A stretch of 13,437 bases of DNA from JASJHI01 sp965371355 (GTDB lineage: Bacteria; Actinomycetota; Acidimicrobiia; Acidimicrobiales; Ilumatobacteraceae), in the NCBI GenBank assembly GCA_965371355.1, contig CBDUYD010000079.1:1-13437 (forward strand), written 5' to 3'. Under the pieces are notes generated by a model. The model ran no database searches and had not been told where the DNA came from. It was given only the letters and a program-made list of their open reading frames with translations. Of this stretch, positions 6,203 through 13,117 are shown piece after piece. A program made the position numbers and the translations under genes. Within the stretch, counting starts at the first letter, position 1; each line of letters starts with the position of its first letter.

Positions 6203-8128
6203 TCAGCCCCCGGCCCCGACGGTGAGGCGGTCGATGCGCACGGCGGTGGCCTTGAACTCGGCGGTTCCGGACTTCGGATCGGTGGCGTCGATCGTGAGCT
6301 GGTTCACGTCGACCTCGTCGGGGAAGTGGAGCGACATGAAGACAAGGCCCGGGCGCACCGCGCGGTCGATGCGCACCGGCGCCTCGACCGCACCACGCCG
6401 CGATCTGATGCGCACGATCTCGCCGTCGGCGACTCCGAGGTGGGCGGCGTCGCCGGGCGACACATCGACCGTCTCGCCCAACCTGCCCGGGCTGCGGAAG
6501 CCTCCCGATTGCACGCCGGTGTTGTACGAGTCGAGACGGCGACCCGTGGTTAGCCGCAGTGGGTAGTCGTCGTCGAGTTGGTCGACGGGCGGGTCGTGCT
6601 CGACGACGCTGAACGGGGCGGCCCGCCCGCGCTCGGCCGGATCGTCGGCCCACAGACGCCCGTGCAGGTATGGCGGTTCGAGCGTGTCGTCGGAGTAGCA
6701 CGGCCACTGGATGCCGCCGAGTTCGTCCAACCGTGCCCACGACATCCCGGCGTGCATCGGCGACAGCCCGCGCAGCTCGTTCCAGATCTCCTCGTGGTCG
6801 GCGTACCGCCACCGATGGCCGAGCCGCCCGGCGAGATCGAGGAGGATGTCGATGTCGTCGCGCGCCAGGCCCGGTGGGTCGAGCGCCTTGCGCACGCGCT
6901 GCACGCGGCGCTCGGAGTTCGTGACCGTCCCGTCGGACTCGCACCACGACGCCGACCCGGGCAGGACGACGTCGGCGAGTTCGGCGGTCCTGGTGCGGTA
7001 GATGTCGACGACGACCAGATGGTCGAGCCCGGTGAGCAACTCGACAGCGGTGCCGACATCGGCCTCGGACTGCGCGGGATTCTCGCCGATGACGAGCAGG
7101 GCGCGCAGGTCGCCGCGCCCCATCGCCTCGAACATCTGCGTGAGGTGCCAGCCGACGCTCGGCGGCACGGACGCGCCCCACGCCGCGTCGAACTTCGCCC
7201 GCGCCGCGTCGTCGACGACATCCTGGAAGCCGGGCAGCTTGTTCGGCAGGGCGCCCATGTCGCCGCCGCCCTGCACGTTGTTCTGACCGCGCAGCGGAGA
7301 GAGGCCGGCGCCGTATCGGCCGACCTGGCCGGTCAGGAGGGCGAGGTTGCACAGCGACAGCACGTTGTCGACACCGTTGTGGTGCTCGGTGATGCCGAGC
7401 GTCCAACAGAGCTGCGCCGCGTCGGCGCCGGCATAGGCGTGGGCGAGTTGGCGTATCGCGTCGGCGGGCACCCCGGTGATTTCGCTCCCCCTGTCGAGCG
7501 TCCACGGCTCGACCGAGGCGGCGTACCGTTCGAATCCGGTCGTCGCCCGATCGATGAAGCCGGTGTGGGCGAGACCCGCGTGGATGATCTCGCGGGCGAT
7601 CGTGTTCGAGAGCGCGACGTCGGTGCCGACGTCGAGCCCGAGCCAGCGGTCGGCGAAGCGGGCGGTCTCGGTGCGTCGTGGGTCGACGACGAACAACTCG
7701 GCGCCGCGGTTCACCGCGCGCATCACGTGCTGGAAGAAGATCGGATGTGCATTGCGGGCGTTCGAACCCCACATCACGATGACGTCGGCGGCCTCGGCCT
7801 CCTCGTACGACGAGGTCCCCCCGCCGGCTCCGAACACCGTGGCCAGACCGACCACCGAGGGAGCGTGTCAAGTTCGGTTGCAGCTGTCGATGTTGTTCGT
7901 GCCGAGCGCGATCCTGGCGAGTTTCTGGGCGATGAAGTTCATCTCGTTGGTCGATTTCGAGCAGGAGAAGATGCCCGTCGAACTCCCACCGGTGCGGTCG
8001 CGCGCCTCGGCGAGGCCGGCTGCCGCACGGTCGAGCGCCTCGGCCCAGGTCGCTTCGCGCAGCGCCCCGTCGTCGCGCACGAGCGGCCGGATCAGCCGTT
8101 CTTTCGGCCGGAACGTGTGCCCCCTCAT
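6203..8128 (-). CDS. fdhA: Selenocysteine-containing formate dehydrogenase, catalytic molybdenum (or tungsten) subunit
   Basis: Oxidises formate to CO2 at a Mo/W-bis-MGD centre. Read through the in-frame TGA at 7870-7868, the gene encodes 641 residues with selenocysteine at position 87. The context CNRT-U-HAPSVVGLATVFG matches formate dehydrogenases, where this residue (Sec or Cys) ligates the metal and the following His (His88) assists catalysis. Other signatures are GITEHHNGVDNV (245-256) and RGQNNVQGGGDMGALPN (280-296), plus a C-terminal MGD-binding domain beginning near YPLRLTTGRRLDSYNTG. A SECIS-like hairpin directly follows the TGA. The N-terminus begins at MRGHTFRPKERLIRPLVRDD, after the point where the Fe4S4 cysteines would be; those lie in the separate gene at 3603-4454. 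It is first of the minus-strand operon. The start ATG 8128 has only a weak ribosome-binding site. A nonsense mutation is unlikely because both sides are intact and in frame. Confidence 0.92.
7839..7855 (-). promoter_or_regulatory. SECIS element (bacterial type) for selenocysteine insertion
   Basis: On the minus-strand RNA, GUGGUC (7855-7850) pairs with GGCCAC (7844-7839) around a GGUCU loop (7849-7845), with five Watson-Crick pairs and one G-U. The loop begins 18 bases after the UGA. From memory, E. coli fdhF has the same GGUCU loop after the same 18-base distance, and that loop is the SelB contact. The UGA itself is at 7870-7868. SelA, SelB, SelC and SelD would have to be encoded elsewhere. 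Confidence 0.88.
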
Positions 8129-8148
8129 GGTCCGATCGTAGTTCTTTC

Positions 8149-8160
8149 ACCACCGGTGGT
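8149..8160. promoter_or_regulatory. Perfect 12-base palindrome in the fdhA leader
   Basis: ACCACCGGTGGT reads the same on both strands and lies 20 bases upstream of the fdhA start codon. It could be a protein-binding site or an RNA hairpin in the fdhA leader. The sequence does not resemble an operator I can name. Confidence 0.4.
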
Positions 8161-8163
8161 CCG

Positions 8164-8186
8164 CGATGTGGAATAATTCCGCATCG
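8164..8186. promoter_or_regulatory. IclR-operator-like inverted repeat in the divergent fdhA/fhs promoter
   Basis: Arms CGATGTGGAAT (8164-8174) and ATTCCGCATCG (8176-8186) are inverted repeats around one central base, matching at 10 of 11 positions. The core TGGAAT-N-ATTCC resembles the IclR-type consensus TGGAAATNATTTCCA. It sits in the 57-base gap between two divergent genes, just before the fhs start, and the plus-strand operon contains an IclR-family gene. A second half-matching copy, GGAA-TCAT-TTCC, lies at 8188-8199. Binding by that regulator, and control of both operons, is inferred. Confidence 0.6.
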
Positions 8187-9886
8187 TGGAATCATTTCCG
8201 ACCGATCTCGCGATCGCGCGAGCCGCCCATCCGAAGCCGATTCCGGAGATCGCCCACCGCATGGGCATCTCCGAGCACCTGCTCGAACCGTACGGGAGCG
8301 ACATCGCCAAGATCAGCCTCGACGCGATCGACGACATGAGCGATCGTCCCAAGGCCAAGTACGTCGTCGTCACCGCGATCACCCCGACGCCGCTCGGCGA
8401 GGGCAAGACGACCACGACGGTCGGTCTCGGACAGGCGATGCAGCACGTCGGCAAGAACGCCGTGATCTCGCTGCGCCAGCCGTCGATGGGCCCGACGTTC
8501 GGTATCAAGGGCGGCGCCGCCGGCGGCGGTTACAGCCAGGTGATCCCGATGGAGTTGCTCAACCTCCATCTCACCGGCGACTTCCACGCGGTCACCGCCG
8601 CGCACAACCTGCTGTCGGCGATGCTCGACAGCCACCTCCATCACGGCAACGCACTCGGGCTCGATCTCGACAACATCACATGGCGGCGGGTGCTCGACGT
8701 CAACGACCGAGCACTGCGCAACATCGTGATCGGCCTCGGCGGCAAGATGGACGGTGTCGTCCGGCAGACCGGATTCGACATCACCGCCGCATCTGAGGTG
8801 ATGGCGATCCTGGCGCTCGCGACCGGCCAGGACGACATGCGTCGCCGCTTCTCCAACATCGTCGTGGGCTACACCTCCGACGGCGAGCCGGTCACGGCCG
8901 AGCAGCTCGAGGGCGCCGGCGCGATGGCGGTGCTGATGCGCGACGCCCTCGCGCCGAACCTGCTGCAGACGCTCGAGAACACGCCGGTGATCGTCCACGC
9001 GGGCCCGTTCGGCAACATCGCCCACGGCAACTCGTCGGTCGTCGGCGACCTGATCGGCATCCGCGGCGGCGAGTACCTGATCACCGAGGCGGGCTTCGGC
9101 GCCGACATGGGGGCCGAGCGCTTCTTCAACATCAAGTGTCGTGCGTCGGGCCTCGCCCCCGACGCGGCCGTTGTCGTCGCCACCGTGCGCGCGCTCAAGG
9201 CGCACTCCGGCAAGTACAAGATCGTCGCCGGCCGCGAACTTCCGCCGGAGATGCTCGCCGAGAATCCCGATGACGTGCTCGCCGGGATCCCCAACCTCCG
9301 CAAGCAGATCGACAACGTCACCGCGCACGGCGTCACCCCCGTCGTCGCCATCAACGCGTTCCCCACCGACCACGCGTCCGAGCACGACGCGATCCGCTCG
9401 TTCTGCGACGAGATCGGTGTCCGGGTAGCGGTGTCGACACACTTCACCGACGGGGGCGCTGGAGCGACCGCCCTCGCCGACGCCGTGATAGACGCCTGTG
9501 ATGACGAGCCGGGTTTCCACTACCTGTACGACGTCGCCGACAGCCTGATCGACAAGGTCGAGAAGGTGGCCACCACGATCTACGGCGCCGAGCGGGTCGA
9601 GTACACCCCCGAGGCGGCCAAGCAGTTCCGCAACTACGAGGCGAACGGCTTCGGGAACCTCCCGGTGTGCATCGCCAAGACACACCTCTCGATCTCGGGC
9701 GACGCCTCGCTCAAGGGCGCGCCGACCGGACACACGCTCACGGTGCGCGAGGCCCGCGCGTCGGTCGGCGCGGGATTCATCTACCCGATCTGCGGTGTGA
9801 TGCGCACGATGCCGGGCCTCGGTCGCACGCCGGCCGCGGCCAGGATCGACATCGACGACGACGGCGAGATCGTGGGGCTTTCGTAG
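8186..9886 (+). CDS. fhs: Formate-tetrahydrofolate ligase (formyl-THF synthetase)
   Basis: Interconverts formate, ATP and THF with 10-formyl-THF, ADP and phosphate in the cytoplasm. The 566-residue length fits the family (about 555-560). The N-terminus FPTDLAIARAAHPKPIPEIA requires the GTG 8186 start; the next in-frame Met (residue 26) would cut into the conserved region. The P-loop TPLGEGKTTTT is at 68-78. Other signatures are SMGPTFGIKGGAAGGGYSQV, the LHLTGDFHAVTAAHNLL region and the C-terminal FIYPICGVMRTMPGLGRTPAA. There is no Shine-Dalgarno element before the GTG, and the operator-like palindrome runs up to its first base, so a leaderless mRNA is possible. Divergent from formate dehydrogenase and first in an operon with methyltransferase and MTHFR-like genes, it probably runs in the formate-releasing, ATP-forming direction; formate assimilation is the alternative. 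Confidence 0.95.
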   Translation: MESFPTDLAIARAAHPKPIPEIAHRMGISEHLLEPYGSDIAKISLDAIDDMSDRPKAKYVVVTAITPTPLGEGKTTTTVGLGQAMQHVGKNAVISLRQPSMGPTFGIKGGAAGGGYSQVIPMELLNLHLTGDFHAVTAAHNLLSAMLDSHLHHGNALGLDLDNITWRRVLDVNDRALRNIVIGLGGKMDGVVRQTGFDITAASEVMAILALATGQDDMRRRFSNIVVGYTSDGEPVTAEQLEGAGAMAVLMRDALAPNLLQTLENTPVIVHAGPFGNIAHGNSSVVGDLIGIRGGEYLITEAGFGADMGAERFFNIKCRASGLAPDAAVVVATVRALKAHSGKYKIVAGRELPPEMLAENPDDVLAGIPNLRKQIDNVTAHGVTPVVAINAFPTDHASEHDAIRSFCDEIGVRVAVSTHFTDGGAGATALADAVIDACDDEPGFHYLYDVADSLIDKVEKVATTIYGAERVEYTPEAAKQFRNYEANGFGNLPVCIAKTHLSISGDASLKGAPTGHTLTVREARASVGAGFIYPICGVMRTMPGLGRTPAAARIDIDDDGEIVGLS

Positions 9887-9890
9887 CGCG

Positions 9891-10640
9891 ATGGGTACGG
9901 TCCAGTCGGTCGAGCGGGCGTTCGGCGTGCTCAAGTCGTTGGCGGCAGGCCCCGCCGGCGTCTCCGAGATCGCCGAGCGCACCGATCTGCCCAAGAGCAC
10001 GGTGTCGCGCCTCTTGAGCACCCTCGTCGACCTCGGCGCCGTCGAGCGGAGCGACGATACCGGCGAGTACGGACTCGGCGAGCTGATCATCGACCTGTCG
10101 GTCTCGACCGGCCCCGAGCGCAGCCTGATCGCCTTCGCCAGGCCGTCGCTCGAGGAACTGTCCGCAGCGACCGGCGAGGCCGCCGGACTCTCGGTGCTCA
10201 ACGGCACGCGCGTGCACTACCTCGACCAGATCGACACCGTGAACGAGGTCAACGTGCGCGACTGGACCGGCGAATCGATCGACGCTCACGCCGTGCCGTC
10301 GGGGCATGTGATGACGGCGTGCGGTACACGTGCCACCCGGGAGCGATTGCTCACCGCGCCGCTGCGCGCCTCGACCGACCACACGGTCACCGATCCCGCC
10401 GTCCTCGCGCGGCGCCTCGACGAAGCCCGCGACGCAGGGTACGCGTGGGGTCACGAGGAGTTCTCGATCGGGCTCAGCTCGGTCGCCGCGCCGATCGTCG
10501 GCCGATCGGGGAGCGTGATCGCGGCGGTGCACCTGCACGCGCCGTCCTACCGCTTTCCGGGCGAGCGAGACGAGGCCGCCGTCGCGGATCTCGTGGTCGA
10601 GTACGGCCGGCGCATCTCCGATCGTCTAGCGGGGGTGTGA
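9891..10640 (+). CDS. IclR-family transcriptional regulator
   Basis: A 249-residue DNA-binding regulator. The N-terminal winged helix-turn-helix (about residues 2-68) includes VQSVERAFGVLKSL and the recognition region LPKSTVSRLLSTL. The C-terminal effector domain (about 75-245) has the family features AGLSVLNGTRVHYLDQID, HAVPSGHVMTAC, AGYAWGHEEFSIGLSSVAAP and ISDRLAG. It starts 4 bases after fhs and its stop shares one base with the next start (TGATG), so it belongs to the operon. The likely target is the IclR-type inverted repeat at 8164-8186, which would give autoregulation of this operon and perhaps of the divergent formate dehydrogenase operon. The effector is unknown; a betaine, carnitine or one-carbon metabolite is plausible from context. 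Confidence 0.9.
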   Translation: MGTVQSVERAFGVLKSLAAGPAGVSEIAERTDLPKSTVSRLLSTLVDLGAVERSDDTGEYGLGELIIDLSVSTGPERSLIAFARPSLEELSAATGEAAGLSVLNGTRVHYLDQIDTVNEVNVRDWTGESIDAHAVPSGHVMTACGTRATRERLLTAPLRASTDHTVTDPAVLARRLDEARDAGYAWGHEEFSIGLSSVAAPIVGRSGSVIAAVHLHAPSYRFPGERDEAAVADLVVEYGRRISDRLAGV

Positions 10641-12184
10641 TGAGCGCCCCGACCGGCGAACGGCGCCGCCGGTCAGGTGGGCGCGAGGCACGTCGGACCC
10701 TGCGGGCGTCCGTGTCCGCGCCGTCCGAGGCGTTCGTGACGCGAGCGCTGACGCCGTTCGAACTGGTCTCCGACGAGGGCCTCGCACTGCTCGAGCAGAA
10801 TGCCGACACGATCCTCGAAGAGGTCGGCGTCTTGGTCCGCGACTATCCGAGCGCGCTCGACCGCTTCCGAGCGGCTGGCGCCGATGTCGACGGAACGACG
10901 GTCAGGTTCCCGCGCGGCATGTGCCGCGCGATCGTGCGCGCCTCGGCACCCGCGATCTACACCCAGCACGCCCGCAACCCCGAGCGCAGTGTGCAGATCG
11001 GTGGCGACGCCACCGTGTTCGCTCCGAACTACGGGTCGCCGTTCGCGCACGATCTCGACCGGGGTCGCCGATACGCCACCATCGAAGACTTCGAGAATCT
11101 CGTCAAGCTGGCCTACCTCTCGCCCCACATCCACCACAGCGGTGGCACGGTCTGCGAGCCGGTCGACGTCCCGGTGAGCAAGCGCCACCTCGACATGATC
11201 TACGCACACCTGCGGTGGAGCGACAAGCCGTTCATGGGTTCGGTGACGTCCGCCGAGCGCGCCGCCGACTCTGTCGAGATGGCGCGCATCGGGTTCGGCG
11301 GCGACCTCGCCGACCGCACGGTGATGACGAGCCTGATCAACGCCTCGTCGCCGCTCGTGTGGGATGCGACGATGCTCGGCGCTGCCGAGGTGTACGCGCT
11401 GAACAACCAGGCGTGCATCATCACGCCGTTCATCCTCGCCGGAGCGATGTCGCCCGCGACCTCCGCCGGCGTCGCCGTGCAGACCCTGGCCGAGGCGCTC
11501 GCCGGCATGACGTTCGTCCAACTCGTACGCCCCGGCGCGCCCGTCGTGTTCGGCTCGTTCGCCAGTTCGATGTCGATGCAGACCGGTGCCCCGACATTCG
11601 GGACGCCCGAGCCGGCGCTCGTGCTCTACACCGTGGCCGCGCTCGCCCGCCGTCTCGGCGTGCCGTTCCGATCGGGCGGCTCGCTCACCGCGTCCAAACT
11701 GCCCGATGCGCAAGCGGCGTACGAATCGGCGGCGACGCTGATCCCGACGATGATGGCGGGAACCAACTTCGTGCTCCACGGTGCGGGGTGGCTCGAGGGC
11801 GGCCTCGCCGTCGGCTACGAGAAGTTCGTCCTCGACGCCGATCAGCTCGGGATGATGGCGACGTTCGCCAAGGGCCTCGACCTCAGCGAGAACGCGATCG
11901 CTCTCGACGCGATCCTCGAGAACCCGCCGGGGAACCACTTCCTCGGGACCGAGCACACCCTCGCCAACTTCGAGAGCGCGTTCCACCGGTCGGACCTCGC
12001 CGACAACTCGAGCTACGAGCAGTGGTCCGAGGAGGGCGGCCTCGATGCCGCGCGCCGGGCGAATGCGATCTGGAAGGAGCGGCTCGCCTCGTACGAGCCG
12101 CCGGCGATCGACGAATCCGCCGACGGCGAACTCCGCGAGTTCGTCCAACGACGCAAGGCCGAGCTACCGGACACCTTCGAATGA
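10640..12184 (+). CDS. MttB-family (non-pyrrolysine) trimethylamine/betaine methyltransferase
   Basis: A 514-residue TIM-barrel protein of the trimethylamine methyltransferase superfamily. Family-like stretches include ATVFAPNYGSPFAHDLDRG (124-142), SGGTVCEPVDVP (167-178), SLINASSPLVWDATML (231-246), GAPVVFGSFASSMSMQ (299-314), GAPTFGTPEPALVLY (316-330) and GTNFVLHGAGWLEGGL (374-389). No in-frame TAG occurs, so this is not the pyrrolysine type that demethylates trimethylamine. Characterised non-pyrrolysine members (MtgB and relatives) move a methyl group from glycine betaine, proline betaine or carnitine to a corrinoid protein, so the substrate is probably a quaternary amine. The start ATG 10640 overlaps the iclR stop. 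No corrinoid protein or methylcorrinoid:THF methyltransferase is in the window. The first 25 residues are Arg-rich and unconserved. Substrate cannot be decided from sequence alone. Confidence 0.88.
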   Translation: MSAPTGERRRRSGGREARRTLRASVSAPSEAFVTRALTPFELVSDEGLALLEQNADTILEEVGVLVRDYPSALDRFRAAGADVDGTTVRFPRGMCRAIVRASAPAIYTQHARNPERSVQIGGDATVFAPNYGSPFAHDLDRGRRYATIEDFENLVKLAYLSPHIHHSGGTVCEPVDVPVSKRHLDMIYAHLRWSDKPFMGSVTSAERAADSVEMARIGFGGDLADRTVMTSLINASSPLVWDATMLGAAEVYALNNQACIITPFILAGAMSPATSAGVAVQTLAEALAGMTFVQLVRPGAPVVFGSFASSMSMQTGAPTFGTPEPALVLYTVAALARRLGVPFRSGGSLTASKLPDAQAAYESAATLIPTMMAGTNFVLHGAGWLEGGLAVGYEKFVLDADQLGMMATFAKGLDLSENAIALDAILENPPGNHFLGTEHTLANFESAFHRSDLADNSSYEQWSEEGGLDAARRANAIWKERLASYEPPAIDESADGELREFVQRRKAELPDTFE

Positions 12185-12194
12185 GGTCATCACC

Positions 12195-13073
12195 ATGACG
12201 GTCGTACCCGAACCGAGTCCGTCGCCGCTGTTCACCACCGCGGCCGGTCGCGCCCTGATCGAGCGGTTGCGATACGAACTCGTACCGATGAAATCGCTCG
12301 ACTCCGCGGTCGCCGACCTCGCGCCCGGCGCGTCGGTGTCGGTCACGTGCTCGCCCACGAAGGGGATCGCCGCGACCCAGCTCGAGGTGGTTCGGCTGAT
12401 CGGGCTCGGGCACCGCGCCGTGCCGCACATCGCTGCTCGGCTGATCGAGGACCGGGCGCAGGTCCGCCAGCTCGCCGCGTGGTGCCGCGAGTACGGCATC
12501 GACGAACTGTTCGTCATCGCGGGCGATTCCCCCGGCGCTGCCGGACCCTACGAGGGTGCCATCCAGCTGATCTCCGACCTGCTCGAGGCCGATCCGGGTC
12601 TCGCCGCGATCGGGGTCGCCGGCTACCCCGACGGGCACCCGCTGATCGATGCGGGAACGCTCTCCGAGCACTTGCTGGCGAAGCGCGACCTGCTCGCGTC
12701 CGCCGGCGTCCGCGGATGGGTCACGACGCAGATGTGCCTCGACCCGGACGCGACGCTGACGTGGCTCAGAACCATGCGGGCCGCCGGGATGGACCTCCCG
12801 ATGCACCTCGGGGTTCCCGGCATCGTCGAGCGCAAGCGGCTGCTCGCGATGGGCACCCGCGTCGGCGTCGGCGCGTCGATGCGGTTCCTGCGAAAGAACC
12901 GATCGATGGTCAGGATCGCGGCGCGGCGCTACGACCCGACCGAACTCATCGTCGCGGTCGCCCAGCACGCCGAGGCGCTCGACGTCGAGGCGGTACACGC
13001 CTTCACGTTCAACTCGGTCCGCGAGACGCGTGAATGGCACGAGGCGCTGGTCTCCGGACACGACGTGGTGTAG
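12195..13073 (+). CDS. Divergent methylenetetrahydrofolate reductase-family protein
   Basis: A 292-residue flavoprotein-like TIM barrel of the MTHFR (MetF) family, which links 5-methyl-THF and 5,10-methylene-THF. Matching segments are FVIAGDSPGAAGPYEGA (106-122, with the Asp111 equivalent of E. coli Asp120), IGVAGYPDGHP (139-149), TTQMCLD (177-183, with the Gln179 equivalent of Gln183), HLGVPGIVERKRLL (204-217) and AVHAFTFNS (267-275). The usual N-terminal SFEFFPP motif is replaced by SVTCSPT (49-55), so the catalytic Glu28 equivalent appears to be absent. ATG 12195 follows the MttB-family stop by 10 bases, with AGG upstream. Position and divergence suggest a catabolic enzyme oxidising methyl-THF derived from demethylation instead of the biosynthetic MetF. 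It might alternatively accept the methyl group directly. Confidence 0.8.
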   Translation: MTVVPEPSPSPLFTTAAGRALIERLRYELVPMKSLDSAVADLAPGASVSVTCSPTKGIAATQLEVVRLIGLGHRAVPHIAARLIEDRAQVRQLAAWCREYGIDELFVIAGDSPGAAGPYEGAIQLISDLLEADPGLAAIGVAGYPDGHPLIDAGTLSEHLLAKRDLLASAGVRGWVTTQMCLDPDATLTWLRTMRAAGMDLPMHLGVPGIVERKRLLAMGTRVGVGASMRFLRKNRSMVRIAARRYDPTELIVAVAQHAEALDVEAVHAFTFNSVRETREWHEALVSGHDVV

Positions 13074-13117
13074 GCCAGCTACAGTTCGCTGTCGCACCCG
13101 CACGTCAGGATGAGGGC

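Noticed and set aside
7868..7870. Nonsense mutation splitting fdhA into two pseudogene fragments
   Set aside because: The TGA replaces exactly the catalytic Sec/Cys codon, the frame is intact on both sides, and a SECIS hairpin follows at the standard spacing.
5781..8195. 804-codon minus-strand reading frame
   Set aside because: Low-complexity Arg/Pro-rich translation typical of a GC-rich shadow frame; the real genes in this region show clear family motifs.
8192..10207. 671-codon minus-strand reading frame antisense to fhs
   Set aside because: Shadow of the strongly conserved fhs and iclR coding strand; no recognisable domain in its translation.
10673..12148. 491-codon minus-strand reading frame antisense to the MttB-family gene
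   Set aside because: Shadow frame; the plus strand carries the conserved methyltransferase.
10640..12184. Pyrrolysine-containing MttB
   Set aside because: No in-frame TAG occurs within the gene, so it belongs to the non-pyrrolysine branch.
13074..13117. Terminator after the MTHFR-like gene
   Set aside because: Only 4-base stems (for example ACAG-TTCG-CTGT at 13081-13092) with no T-run; too weak to call.
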